The notes: generated from the sequence alone by a model not told the origin. Shown: positions 50,901 through 63,771, numbered from the stretch's first letter. The stretch: DNA of 64,000 bases from Dryococelus australis (GCA_029891345.1 CM056993.1:231293488-231357487), one strand, 5' to 3'. Translations and numbers: made by a program.

Positions 50901-51571
50901 GTCGACATGTTGTGCAAAAGGAAACAAAACTGCACATTAATGCAGGCCTTCTCATTGGCAATAAATTTGGGGATCTTAGTGACTAGCACCGACAGTGATT
51001 CCTCTAAACTGCAATATGTGAACATCCATATGCAGAATTAGAAGCAGAGTCCAATCTGAGCCACAAGCACTAAATTCATCAAGCCTGTTTGTGAGGTAAA
51101 GCTTAGTTGTCTCATTCTAGATTTCGCCCAGACTGGTTGAATGCAGGATGGGTAGTGATTTACACTGAAAGTGAAATGTCTGGATAGCACCTTCGTCAGC
51201 CAAAAAGGATTTCAAGAATTTAACTGTTATGGTGACACTAAGCGTTATTTGTCGGGGTGATGCACCTTGTAAATAATCTTTCAAAATCCACATCAGTATT
51301 AGTTAGCTTATTCATTATCTAAGCACACATCACTCAATCTACCTGTGAACGCCGTGGCCAATAGTTGATACCTCAATGAAGATTCCACTGAGTAAGAGGA
51401 ATCGGAAAACGAATTATTTTCCATTTCCCTAGACATATTCTCTCTAACTGACTTGAAAGTCGGCTGTGAGACGGGCAAGGCACTATCAGAATCACTCGAA
51501 TTTTCCGTGTCAGATAGAAACAAATCGTCTAACAGGATCTCTGGTTTTCTGTGTTTGGTGTAAATGCTCAT
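47988..51571 (-). pseudogene. polB: Polinton protein-primed DNA polymerase B, pseudogene
   Basis: About 3.58 kb, equal to roughly 1190 codons, a normal Polinton PolB length. Read downward: a Ser/Asp-rich N-terminus (51571), FERLFTRCITP, LDEFSACGSDWTL, KIPKFIANEKACINVQ; then LSYPVVLQDIRKFE (50611-50961); exonuclease I as FIAYCDTEKYLKPL; CHICKKKLG...RDH...RGHAHNNCNL with exonuclease II as HNVQNYDAHFL (49873-50211); FDSFQFMSALLESLAG; FPYDYVKSEDRL and CEDTCLLADVF; motif A as YFYVNDLYSH; motif B as KLMNSTVYG; motif C as CDTDSLIYEI (near 48410); and a C-terminus with LSDLDDKHFIEPDG. The enzyme would copy the element using a protein primer. Numerous stops and frameshifts, and loss of the motif A Asp, make it inactive. 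Confidence 0.9.
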
Positions 51572-54500
51572 GATCCGATCTATTGCAGTTGATGGTCTTT
51601 ATTGTGTGAAACAATGCTCTATTCACTCAAGAATGAAGCATCCAATAACAAATCGAAACAATGTCATTGATGTGAAATGACACCATCCTGACAGTTTGTA
51701 CTAGGCCCTCTTTTCGCTACCGAATCAGTTTTTGGGTCACTAACAAAAATATCGTAGAACAAACTAGCAAAACATTACGGTTTTCCTCACTCATTGTGCC
51801 AAAATACGATTTTTAGTTTCCAATACAATAATTGTAACACCACAAATAATATAAAGTGCTGTGTACAGCTGGGAAGAGAGAACATCATAATATCTTACCA
51901 AGAAGTTGCATTATACCTGTAAATAAATATTTATTAGTGGTACAAACATCTTTTAAGGGGAAAATTTTATAACTCACAGAGTGAAAGATAATGTAGTAAA
52001 CCTTCCTTTCAATTTTAAAATGACTGTATTAGATTGGATTAAAAATATATATAATTTTAATGAAAGAGGTCAGTTGTGTGTTTGAAAACCAGCATGCAAG
52101 AGACCTTATTTCCTGCAGTGACTGCAGGAGCTGTGGGAAGTGAGTCTACGGAGCATTGTGGGTCGACCGCTGCCAAAGTGGGAGTGCAGGATGAGGAGAG
52201 GGAGAGAGCAGTGTGAACTGTGTGAAAGAGGGGAGAGAACACGGAGAGAGGGAAGCAAGTCGGGGTGAGGGATCGAGCTTGGGCACTTGGGCGCCTAGTA
52301 CCACGTATAGGATACTGTCCTCTTCCCTCACCCTGGCCTATGCGATCTTTCACCTCCATGCATGTGTGCTTCCACCGCCTTCCCCTTTTCCTGCAAAGCC
52401 GCATAAGCCTGCGCTAAGTGCCGCCCCGAAAATTATGGTCTCCACTTCCCCCACCCCTCTAGCAACTCCATGGAGAGTCGAATGCAGTCACCACATCACT
52501 ACGCAGCAAGGCACTTTGCAACTGTTTTAATAACACTGTGTGCATGGTCTTTGTGCTTCATAATATACAAGCTTTGTTTACAACACATTTAATACTTTTA
52601 CCTATTACCCTTGTATTGAATTTAAGAAAGTTATTGAGCAGGCTTTGTTTAACAGCATACTTTAAATTATTAAATTTAGAAATAAAAATAATGCTCGATA
52701 ATGTAAAAAAAATAATATTTGATACCATTAAACGTATTTGACACTCTCAAAATTAAAGTATTTGAAACCGTTAAAAGTTTTTGACACCTTCGAAAATTAA
52801 AGTATTTGACCCTGTAAAAAAAATAAAGGTTGCAACACCATCAAGAGTAGATGACACAGATAAAATGTTTTTATAAATTTAATAAAAATTCTCATCTAGC
52901 AAGTTTTAGCAAAAGGAATTAATGTGTTACACTCTAAATCACTTGCTTGAATTTTTAAAATAAAAAAAATGCTTAGGTTTTAAAATTCAAACATTCTATA
53001 CTTTTAACATAAATAACATACTTGAAACTTTCCATGCAAATAATTTTCATACATCCTCAGTCATTTAATTTAATCATTTATATTTGTTCATCATTTAGTC
53101 ATCCTTCACCAATCAACTCATTCAAAACATAGACATGGGCAGGGCTATGTGCCCTCCAAACATGCTGTGTATAGTTAGGCATAGTCCCCAAATCTATTTC
53201 TAGGTTCAATAATTCACACCCAAGCATACATCTACTCACCAGCCCAGAGTATTGCAAAAATGCGTAAAACTAGCAAAATTATAATATTTTAACAAACAAT
53301 TTTTTTTAACAATTTGTGTATAAAGTTGAATGATTTAAGTAAATGCTGGTTGAAATCAAACCATTTATAACAAATTCTAATAAGTTTTGTCATATTCAGA
53401 ATTAATTGTCTGTAAATTTCAAATCAAATTAAGAAAAAACTTAACAAAACACCAAGAAAGTTGAGCAGATTTACGAAAGTCTCTGAAAAATCTTAAGCAA
53501 CTATCAAAAAAGTTAAATGATTTTACAAAAAACACGATAAAATTAAAATGTTACAGCAAATACCGAAAAAGAATATTAAAGTATTCAGCAAAACTAATTT
53601 AATACTCTCCCAGTAGAAAAATTTCAACAACCATACATTTTAAAATATTTACACAAAATTAAATATATTCGTTTAACAACAATAATAAATATAAATCGTT
53701 TAAGCCATAATAAAAGAGATATTATATAAAAACCCTAAATGTTAATTATATTTACATACATAAAGTATGCAGCCAAAAGTGGTAGGTGAGGTGTGAATAC
53801 GATTCAGGTAGATGAGGGTCCAGGCAAGGCCTGAAGCCCCAGTTCGGGCTTTGAAGGTCCCAGCAGGAGTAGGTGCTGGCTGCGGGTGGCTGCCCGCCTA
53901 GGCTGGGTAGGTGCTTAGCTGACCCCTGGCGCTGAGGTACATCAAGGCTTCCAGCTGGCAGTGGGGGTGAGAAGTCGATCTGCGAACAGTAGCAGAGCGG
54001 TGCAGAGATGATCCCTCTATATTGGTTGGATGAATATTGAGGAGCAGCATTCCTGCACATGTATATATAAGCTGACACCCTCTCCCCGCCCTACCTGGGG
54101 TACCTATACAAACAAGGCAAATAGCCATATTTGATAATTAAATGTAATTTTACTAAAGTTAATGTGATTTCCTTAATGAATTAAGTGATTTTAACCCAAG
54201 TTTTGCTGAATTTTCTTGTTAACAAATTATATAGAGTTGGAACTGCAATGCGAAATGTGCATATTTCTTTAGTATTAGCGATTACATTTAATTTGAATTA
54301 CATAATTATTTACTTTCTTCGTATATGTGTGGATTTATTTTGCAATACAATACGAGAACGTAATAGTGTTTGTAAGACATTACATACGGTTTTCTGTTTT
54401 GAGTAGCTACTAATCGTAATTTTTTTTTTCATTTTTATTATATAACATGTATTTAAAATTAAAAACAAAACTAATGAATTATTATTGGATGGGTACAAAA

Positions 54501-55106
54501 TTGATGCATGAATATTTATGTAAATTTAATTGTTCCCTTCTGTATCTGTTTTATAATAATTTGTTCTTATTGCAATTTATAGCAGCACAGTGACTTAGTA
54601 TGTTATTGTAATTTTTTTGTATGTTACTTAAGTACTTGTGCATAACACACTGTCAATTCTTTTTTGGTATACCATCATACATGCTTTTTTTCTTATTGTA
54701 ATTAATAAGAGCATAATTTTTTTTTCAAGTTTTTAAATTATTTTATTTTATTTTAAATTGTAATCAATCTTTCTCTTTCTAGAAGAATGTAATTGTACTG
54801 TATTTATAAAATGCCTCCTTTAACTACTTTATCGTGTTTAACTGTGTATTATTGGTGTATGTATTGTATGTTACTGTGTATGCAATCACAAACTGCCATT
54901 ATGTTTTTTTGTGTATCATTTCACCTTTATGAACAGGATTGTTCATGGGAAATGGCAACAAATAAATAAATAAAATATATAAATATAAATATATAAATAT
55001 AAATATATATATGTAATTACTTATCAAACATTGTGGACATATGCATTAGTGTACTGTCTATTATTGTGTAATCTTTATAAGGACAATGAATAATATTACC
55101 CATGCC

Positions 55107-55205
55107 TTACCCAGGAATCGAACCCAGCTTACAACACTAACTGTGCCCTACCCAGGATTCAAACCCAGAACCCCGTCCAAAGACGTATTCTTTCTTCGCC
55201 ACGGA
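55107..55205 (-). mobile_element. tRNA-like SINE fragment
   Basis: On the minus strand, CCGTGGCGAAGAAAG (weak box A) is followed by GGGTTTGAATCCTGG and then by a second box-B-like GGGTTCGATTCCTGG. It is possibly a rearranged SINE inside the Polinton. Confidence 0.35.
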
Positions 55206-56283
55206 GGTTGGCGATGTAAATATACTATTATTATATACTTCTGTTGGAAATTATTTATTAAAAATTAATACAAGCATCTTAGAGCTGTTTTTAACGAAGT
55301 TGGGCCGGGTTGTCATGTGCAGGGACGACAGAGACAGTTTGGGGTAGGTAGGAGACTGGGTAGCTGGAAGCCTAGGGTTCTGTTTGCACGACATAGTTCT
55401 TTTGAAATGGAACAAAATATTATTTTTTTCTGGATACACTATTTCAATGAAATTATTTCACATACGGATTGCCTTCAGTTATTTTTAACATTGTGTAGTC
55501 TATTGGGTTTTTCAAATTGTTAAGCATTATTCTGCATTTTAGGGAGTATCTTGATTCTTAGTAGTTTTTACAGTGACACAAACTTGGGGATCTTAAGTTT
55601 GTTGTGTATACTTCGTTCGGTCCTTTATCACATTTTTATACTTAGTCAGCTTATCTCATAGTTGGTATTTGGATTTCTGAGCTGAGAGAAGGATTCTCCA
55701 TCCAACTTTTTAACATTGCTTGAAAGCCAACAGCATGCACTGTTCGAGGACACATCTTGTAATAAAAAAACCACAGCATGGTTCACTCTGAATCCTCGAA
55801 GGCAAAGTGCTACAAATTGTTTTAACTTGTCTTGTCAGGGTGTTATGTTAAACCATGTTGACATTACACTGTAGAATTTATATACAGTGATTGAGCCTTC
55901 TTCTTAAGGATAGTAAGACAGTGTTAAAACTGCTATTCGTTCAGACATGAATAGGCCTTAGTATTTTTCTTGAAATTGCGATCGAGTATATTTAATTCTT
56001 ACCTACTTAAGACACAAGTTTGTGTTGGTAATTATGTGTTTTCTAGTTAGGAACTATCTGTTCAGTGATTACTGTCATTGTTATTGACAGTTCTATGATT
56101 TGTTGTGTGCATCATTATAATTCTGTATCTGATTTTTTTTCCACAGTGACTTGTTTTTTCACAAGCAGTTAACCTTCACTTATTTTCTAATGATATTCGA
56201 CTTTTAACCTCTTGTTCACAAGAATCAATCACCTTTAGAAAATTTTAGAACTATAAAGACTTTTTCTCTTTATTAAACAGAGT

Positions 56284-56372
56284 TTTTTCCATTTCTTAAG
56301 GAAACCAAAACATTTATCTTATTACTAACCGAAGTAATATTTTTTTTCCATTTCTTAAGGAAACCAAAATAT
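56284..56372. repeat. Duplicated word, 59-bp spacing
   Basis: TTTCCATTTCTTAAGGAAAC occurs twice, 59 bp apart. Confidence 0.85.
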
Positions 56373-56937
56373 TTTCTTTGTATAGGGGAATAGGTATAGT
56401 AAATATATACAAATATGTTAATTTTTAACACACATATTAATGTACTTATTTGCACATCCAGGATTTTTTAAAACAGTTTTTTTTCCAAATACATATTAAA
56501 TGACCAATCATTTCAATATTAGGCAGGTATAGGAGGTTTCATAACGTATAAATAAATTCATTTAAACATAGATCGATTCAAAATTAACCTAATATTTCAC
56601 AAAATACATGATGTCCCTTTAATACATAGCAAAAGATATACAAACAGTAATTAAAAAATGTTGTTTCAAAATACACAACACATTTAAGAGGTAAATCACT
56701 TTTACTATAGGATGCTTCAAATATATATACACAATTTTTAAGAAACAAACATAATCAAAACTTACACAAGGTAATACATTGTACACGTGAGTATAGGTTG
56801 TTCCACAAAAATTTTAACACAAGTTAATACATAGCACAAGTAAGTATAGAGTGGTGTTCAAAAATAAATACAAAATAAATTTGTAAATTAGGTTATGCAT
56901 TATAGGATCTTTAACACATCCTTATTTATTACAATCG

Positions 56938-57165
56938 TTTCTCAAAAAATAATTTCTCATTCCTCAAAACCTGACATATTCCTCAAAAATAATTTCCCAT
57001 TCCTCAAAAATTGTGTCTCATTCCTCAAAAATCATTTCTCATTACTCAAAAATAGTTTCTCATTCCTCAAAAATCATTTCTTATTCCTCAAAAATCACAT
57101 CTCAATTCTCAAAAAATAATTTCTCATTCCTCAAAAATCAAAACGTTTCTCGTTCCTCAAAGGAA
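56938..57165. repeat. 21-bp tandem array, about 10 copies
   Basis: CCTCAAAAATCATTTCTCATT-like units recur every 21 bp (57002, 57023, 57044, 57065, 57086, 57107). The plus frame with FLKNHFS repeats is a by-product. Confidence 0.9.
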
Positions 57166-57310
57166 ATATCTCGATAACACTCCTTTTGCATTACACAGTT
57201 TATCGACTAAATTCAAAATCACTTAATCCACTTGAGAAAGCTGTGTTACTTCAGATTGAAACATATTCCTATCACACAATGTGCACTTAAAATATATCTC
57301 TGAAATATAA

Positions 57311-57824
57311 TTACTTTTTTTTGGGCAAGTGTTTGCAGATAATTCTTCTATCAATGTATCCTCATTCTTGAAGTATAATAATAATCGAAAACATTTCTTT
57401 CACATTTGAGTATTTCCTGTCTTTAAGCAAATATCTAAGTCTGTCTACAAGCTCGGTGGAGTCTTCGGAAAATATGTAGTCATTATTCACAGCAGAAGGG
57501 AAGTCTTCAACACTATCACTGAAATCGTCAATGCTTTCTTAACTTCCTGTTTTATCATAATTATCAACTTTACTTTGAAGGAGGTGTATATTTCATATGA
57601 TCCGATTATATTTTATTACTTGTACTTACATTAGTATCCCTTCCTGTGATATTATGTAGTGCAGAAGATACGTTTTGTTTCTCAGTACGAAGTTTATTTT
57701 TACAGATCTTGATATTTCGAGACAAGTTATCCCTTCGTGCGAAGTGTCTAAAGCAGTTTTTACATGTAATATTGTCCCAATATCTGTTGTTCAAAGATTT
57801 CCTACTTCTCATGTCTATGAGCAT
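57311..57824 (-). pseudogene. Small zinc-finger-like Polinton protein, remnant
   Basis: The first part (57606-57824, 72 aa) contains CKNCFRHFARRDNLSRNIKI followed by Cys at residues 22-42. This is a C2H2-type finger pattern in which the first His is replaced by Asn. In another frame, 57311-57541 reads ESIDDFSDSVEDFPS and STELVDRLRYLLKDRKYSN, then a stop and GYIDRRIICKHLPKK. The acidic linker plus a short helical ELVDRLRxLL block resembles small finger proteins I associate with insect Polinton-like elements; that link is from memory. Same strand as the polymerase. The whole is broken by a frameshift and at least two stops. Confidence 0.5.
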
Positions 57825-60800
57825 TGTAGGATAACGTGTATATTTTTAACAGTATTGGCAGTGTAGGCAATTCGGTGATACTTCTGACTCCATTCACATC
57901 AAGATTGCTTGTGTCATTAATCTTCGAGCTTAAAATGTCAACGAACTTGTTTCTGTATAAATGAAATATTTTTAAACAGTATCGGGTTTAATCAATAACG
58001 TTAAAACACCTTCTTCTCTAATATGCTTACGTTCGATGCGGAATTATGCACATTACTTCACCATGTGAGTAAATCTACATATATTAGATGGAATAAGAAT
58101 TACGGTATATTTTACATAGTATCTGCATTTGGAAAAAATGGTAAAATTTTGTTTGATAAATCATTACGTCGGTTGTATCAGATCACCACTTTGTTTGAAA
58201 TCAGAAATTAATTCTTCACTAATATAGTATACGGATTCAAAATGGGTGTTGTTTTAATTAAATTTTGCATAAAATAGGATCTTTTAGAAAAATTTATTGA
58301 AATACAGTTGATTTTGGTATTTTAAAACTCATTTGGCTGGGTATGTGATATTTCGTTAATATTATGTCGAAATGAAGTATTTTTAATTAAATATATGTAT
58401 GTTTGTCCAAGTATACACCTTTCTGATATATTGGATGTCAGAATTTGTAAAATAAACTTATTACTGACAGAATTTGTGTTTTGTAGATGTAGAAACATAT
58501 TTTAGAAAAAATTTATAAGTTAGTTTATCATAACTCCCAAAATTTTATCAAGGTTCGAAATGTTTAAAATATGGTTTTTGTTGAAATATTGATATTTACA
58601 ACTCTGATACGAATTCCAATCATTTTAATTTCCAATGAAAATGTGATATTTCAAAATGACATTTACGTATATTTGTCCAAAAAATATCCATTTCTGATAA
58701 CAATGGTACAACAATAATCTTAGTTGAACACATTTTTAAAAGCATATTAAATTTTCGTGTATGCAAAGATTGGTTTAAAATTTATAATTTTGTAGATCAT
58801 TGTACACCCAAAAATGTATTTATAGAATATATATGCATGTATGTTTCAATGCTTATCGAATGCTCTTAGCTAGCTAGCAAAATGTTTAAAGAATGGCAAA
58901 CCAATTATTTTAAATATTAATTTTTGAGTCTTGAGAGCCAATGAGTTTGATCCTTTAAAGTCATATTTTTAATAAACCCGATACTTGAAAATATCTTAAA
59001 TAGGTTTGTTTGCGGGATATTTCTTTGAAATTTGTGTAAAAGTTTTAGAATTTCGTGGACTTAAATTTTTTTTATGGAATAAATGTGCAATTCTGTAGAT
59101 GTGGTTGGACATTGTTCAAATTCAGTTACTGGTATTTTAAATTTCCTCAGCAAGCCAGTCTTCACAGGTAGGTGTTCGGTGACTGCTCCCCGACAGGCAT
59201 GATATATTGTGCTAGGCTCTTTTTCCATGCCGGGAGCATGTCGGAGGAGGTGGGATTAACCCGCAAAGATGCATGGTCCTGGGAGCTTTCAGTTCCAAGC
59301 AAACAGCCGAGCTGGCACCGTCGGGAGGAGTTGGAAGTAGTCAGAACACAGGATGGCTTCTCGAGGGCAAAGGTCTGTGCCAGCCCTCTTGAGCAATCTT
59401 GCCTCATGGGCCAAGCCTTCACGAGTTCACCTTGTTCCCCTACCAGCCATACCATGGTCGCAAACCCCCTTTTGGTTGGCTCGGAGCATGAATGAACAGA
59501 CCACGACTTTCTGCGAACAAGTGGGTACATCTCGTAGCTTCACAGCGAAACACAGTTTAGGATATTTGATCCACTAAACTCTTGTTCACAACATAACTGA
59601 ATACAACAGGACTGGTTATACAATTATTGGAGAACACAATGCGCAACTGTGCACCCTTACATGTATAGGGTTGTAAATTATGTTGAGTTACATGTGTCAA
59701 ATGTAAGTAGGTAGCAAAATTGAATAAATAATACATGCATTTATTTAAACTTGGTGTTTTTCATAATGTAACTCAGTGGTGTAGGGGACTAAGCATAATC
59801 TATGTTTTAGGTGCGAGTCCAGCTTTTTCCTCGCACGATGTATCTGTAGTAATATTAAAGGTTTGATATACTCTGATATTAATTTACAGATTTTTCTTGC
59901 ATGAGGGCTTTACTGAATATTTTACTACACTTTTTATCACATAGGTTATACAGAGTAGATAACTAAATCTTCACTGTCAATAAAATACTTTTTATATTGT
60001 ACAATGTACTCACAAAGTGATATATATTTATAAACAGATAAATTATGTTTTACTAAAAAAATATAACGTTTTGCTGGAAACTTGTTTGATAGAAATATGT
60101 CATGATGGGGTTTATGTACTTGGGAACATATTAACATTTATACATAGTGTGTGTATGCATTAAAGTTACATGTATATTCGAACAACTAATTTTTTATTTA
60201 AGTTTCCTTTTTACTTTTGTGTTGGGGAACATAACATAATATTGGAGACATTACATTTTTTCAAATATCTTTGTCATTAGCGAGGCGTAGTTTACTTAGT
60301 TTGGTCGGCATGCATGTGGGAAGGGCGAGGAGCAGAGCGATTTGCGTACCTCTTATACCCTCTGGCAGGAAAACTCTAAACTATGAATTATCGATGCTTG
60401 CTCATGTGGAGAGGATTGGGACTCAAGCATTGGTAATCATAGGTCTTTCCTGGTTTGCGGTCGGGGAGGGGAAGACCAGATCATCTTAGCTTCTTTCCAC
60501 CGTGCCTGCACAGTCATTTTGGGGTTTAAAGAGGGGGTGAAGATGCATCTCATAGGATTGTATGTGGTGGTTGCAGAGAGAGGGGAAAAAAAATTATTTT
60601 CTGGTTTTGTGGCGCTCTGCATTCTGAGTAATATTTGGGGTGGGGATGGAATGTGCATTCACTCCTACGGTTCTCTTGCAGAGTCTGGAGAATGGAGTTT
60701 GGTTATTCAGATGATTTTATTCATTACCTTTGTAGGTTAACCATCACTATGTTATGTTAGGAAACACACTCGATTTATGTTCGTTTTACTACTGAAATAC

Positions 60801-61008
60801 AAGTGTGTGTTATGTGATTTGCAATACTTATGTAGACTACTTAACAGCGAGGCACTGCTGCCCTCCGAGACATTGCATAGATATCGCTTAGAAGCCGGAC
60901 TTTGCCGCATTATTGGTGGAAACATTTTGCTTTTGCGGCGAGGTTAGTATATGTGTGTGCGTGTGTATTGGATGTGTTAGTGTGGAAGGGGATCTTTGTC
61001 AGGGGAGA
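57825..61008. other. Polinton interior, no assignable gene
   Basis: AT-rich except two GC-richer islands, 59150-59560 (frames up to 122 aa on both strands) and 60270-60720 (72- and 73-aa plus frames). No integrase or ATPase motif was found in them. A minus piece near 57850-57950 (FVDILSSKINDTSN) may extend the finger-protein remnant. Confidence 0.4.
59769..59822 (+). mobile_element. tRNA-like SINE head
   Basis: AGTGGTGTAGGGGACTAAGC (box-A region) is followed by AGGTGCGAGTCCAG (box B). I could not draw a full cloverleaf, so a SINE head is preferred over a working tRNA. Confidence 0.4.
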
Positions 61009-61836
61009 TTTTTATGTTAGATTGATTTGTATGTGATTGTTTAATTTAACAACTTCAATTCGTTTGCATTATGTTTAGTTTTGTGGTTTCGATATTAATA
61101 TAAATCTCAATAGGTAATCACATGATTTAAGTCAGTTCAATTAATTTATGGCAATCACATGTATACATGTTTGGTCCTGTCTATTTAATATTATGTGATT
61201 AAAGTGTAGGTTAGTTCTATTACTAGGAAAATAGTTTCGTTTGGTAATCACATGATTAAGGTCTTTTGATCAATCGGGTTAATGATTAAAGTAATTTGTT
61301 TGGTTGGCTATTTGAATGCAAATTGTTTCTTATTGTTTAAACAAAATATTTGCTTTGCAGAAAAGATTTCTCCAGAATGTAAATATTCAGTATGCATCCA
61401 GATAATGACCTGGGCGGACGTGTAGCCCTGCTCCCATCAGTCACAAGGCTCTAACACATCTAAAAACAAATGAAAAAATATAATGTCCCTAATGCCACTC
61501 TTCCAACAACATCAACACCTATATAAGCAATGACAATGCACCTCTCTGCTTAGTCGGCTGCAGGCCATCAGAGGGAACACATCGATGCTGCTCTGCCAAT
61601 ATCATCCTGATGACACTTAACCCTTTCAACACCAATAAAAAAAGTTGGCATTAAAGCAATTAGTTCAAATAATTGTGAACAAGCAATTCTTTAATTAATC
61701 GATTAATTAATTTGATTATATAATCAGTTTATTTACATGCATATATATTTAATTATGCAATTTAGCCAATTATGCAAATTAGCTACTCCATCCACACCTC
61801 ATCTGCCTAGTGGGCCAGAACATACATGCTCTCACT
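61009..61836 (-). repeat. Right terminal inverted repeat of Polinton
   Basis: Reverse complement of the left TIR in block order. It contains a perfect 20-bp palindrome, TTAATTAATCGATTAATTAA, at 61691-61710. Confidence 0.85.
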
Positions 61837-62376
61837 ACTTATATTAATTATTATTCTGCACTAATAGGCATGATTAATCGACAATAAGAGATTGCGCATG
61901 TGTGTACTATACATAACTATATATATAGTTATATATGTAGACAAAAGCTGAAATTGAATATATTCATATCATTTCATACAAATGATTTTTCACAAAGAAA
62001 CCATTAAAAATGAGGTCAGTTGCGAAAAATAGTGTAGTGTACAGTTTCCTGTCAATATATAAAAATGTATGGAATTGATATAAGAATATAGTTTCCTTTC
62101 ATAAATACAAGAGCGATAAACTGCTGTTGCTTGATACTTCTGGTAGTATACCTTTCTCCCTTTATTGTGGCTGTGGAAATAATTCTGACATCAATACAAT
62201 TTGCGTTATTATTCCCACTATAATTAACATTACAGGATTAACTATCCATAGCATCTTTACAAACGACACTGCATTGTCTCTGTCTCCCAATCTCATTCTG
62301 AGTCGTACTAGAAGAGGGCGTGCACTGCATCTTTGCATTATTTATAACAGACGACTTTTTTATCATCACTTCAGAT
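61837..62376. other. Flank of Polinton, no gene
   Basis: AT-rich. A perfect palindrome ATAACTATATATATAGTTAT lies at 61913-61932. Confidence 0.5.
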
Positions 62377-62830
62377 GCCACTGCAATCATCACCACCAAC
62401 ACCCACAACCATTATATTTGTTACTGCCACTATAATTACCCCAACACCTCCACCAACTCCACTTATACCACGATTACCTGCATTGCCCAAAAACAGTCAT
62501 TATCATCTTTGTCTCTGCTTCCACTACATATACCACCACCATCTCTATATCAAACAACATTATTACCTCCACCTTTGCAAGAAACATGATCAGTAACACT
62601 ACCACTCCCACCCTTGCTACCCACCACCCCTGCTACTCACCATCACTGTACCACCACCATCGCTGTTCCAACCATTGCCACTACCATCTCCGCTACCCCT
62701 ACTTTATCTACCCTTATAACCTCTACAACCACTGACACAAACATCACCCCATCAACTGGTGGATTGCTACAACTACGACTACCAACAGCCTCACTACGAC
62801 CTATGCCACTACTAACGCGGACGCTCTACA
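62377..62830. repeat. C/A-rich trinucleotide-like low complexity
   Basis: ACC, CAC and ATC triplets dominate and G is scarce on the plus strand for about 450 bp. All three plus frames stay open in places, giving Thr/Pro/His-rich peptides that are unlikely to be real. Confidence 0.75.
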
Positions 62831-63771
62831 ACTTCAAATGTTACCACCACTAATTTGTGTTACATGCATTTTACAGGAGGTAAATGCAGGTTATTTAAGT
62901 AAGAAATAGTTTAGGTATTATCACTTTGTCTTATTATGCACAAATACCTACTGGTATTTTATATTTTCATTCATGTCGTATGGCAAATTCAAGTCGTTTA
63001 AGTCGTGTGTGTGTTAATGTGTTTATACGAATGTAAATATGTTTAAATATGTATTCAACAAATTAATTAATTATCCTTCCTGTATTTTCCTCATAAACTA
63101 AGTGGATGCCGGACATTCCACAAACAAACATTTCTACTAAGCAGTTTCGAAAGATAACGTGTAATATTTGCAACAAATTCTTTTTATATTATGTAAGAAA
63201 CATTTATGTGTGTGTGAGGTGTCCTACAAATGTATGTTATTAACCCGTATGAATACTAACCAGTAACATTTCCACGATTTGTCCCATGGAATGACTAATC
63301 GTGGGAATTTGAAACTTAAAATATACAACCCTTTCAAATGTCCTCAAGATATGTATTTTGCTGTTGTCCCAAGTCGCAAGAGATAATCCCAGAATGTTTA
63401 GTTTTCAGCAACAAAATATGTTTACAATAAGTTGAAATGTTGGGTTTCCTCTGAGTTATCAGCTGTTTTTACTATAGCATTAATAAAAAATTATGCGATA
63501 GTAAACGTACAAACTGGAAATGTCCACGAAATTTTGCTATTCTATATTCTGAAAAATATTCGCTTTGTTACGAAAAATAATTAGCTTGCATCACAAATTT
63601 TTTAATTGCTGGCCAAGATTATTTACAGATATCTTTCGTTTAGGGTGTATTACATTGTTTGAAAATAAAATTGCATCACAGAGAAAGTCATGAGCTATCA
63701 CAATATAATTAATTTGACAGAGTAACCATCGTACGCAGGTGACATGATTATTCTTCAGCGTCGTATGACGT
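62831..63771. other. No recognisable gene
   Basis: AT-rich, nothing noticed. Confidence 0.5.

Larger units (their letters stand above)
51572..57310. other. Polinton interior, no assignable gene
   Basis: Mostly AT-rich low complexity. Two GC-richer islands, 52090-52530 (up to 115 aa) and 53750-54130 (up to 108 aa), could be remains of capsid or other genes but show no motif. Simple repeats: degenerate 24-bp units (TTTGACACC..AAAATTAAAGTA) at 52705-52830, and A-rich ATAAATA repeats at 54960-55015. Confidence 0.4.
45133..61836. mobile_element. Degenerate Polinton (Maverick), 16.7 kb
   Basis: Two long inverted repeats (45133-45895 and 61009-61836) face each other and enclose a protein-primed family B DNA polymerase pseudogene. 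Polintons are known as 15-20 kb self-synthesising DNA transposons with TIRs of 100-1000 bp beginning AG, and these TIRs begin AGAGG and AGTGAG. The 6-bp flanks (ATTATT and ACTTAT) do not match convincingly, so the target-site duplication is lost or the ends are a few bases off. Integrase, packaging ATPase, protease and capsid genes were not recognised. The alternative is that a separate repeat family inserted twice around a polymerase remnant; I consider it less likely. Confidence 0.75.

Noticed and set aside
59769..59822. Possible functional tRNA gene
   Set aside because: Box A and B words are present but no paired acceptor and anticodon stems could be drawn.
62127..62853. Thr/Pro/His-rich plus-strand frames, mucin-like
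   Set aside because: Three overlapping frames are open at once, which points to base composition and not to coding.
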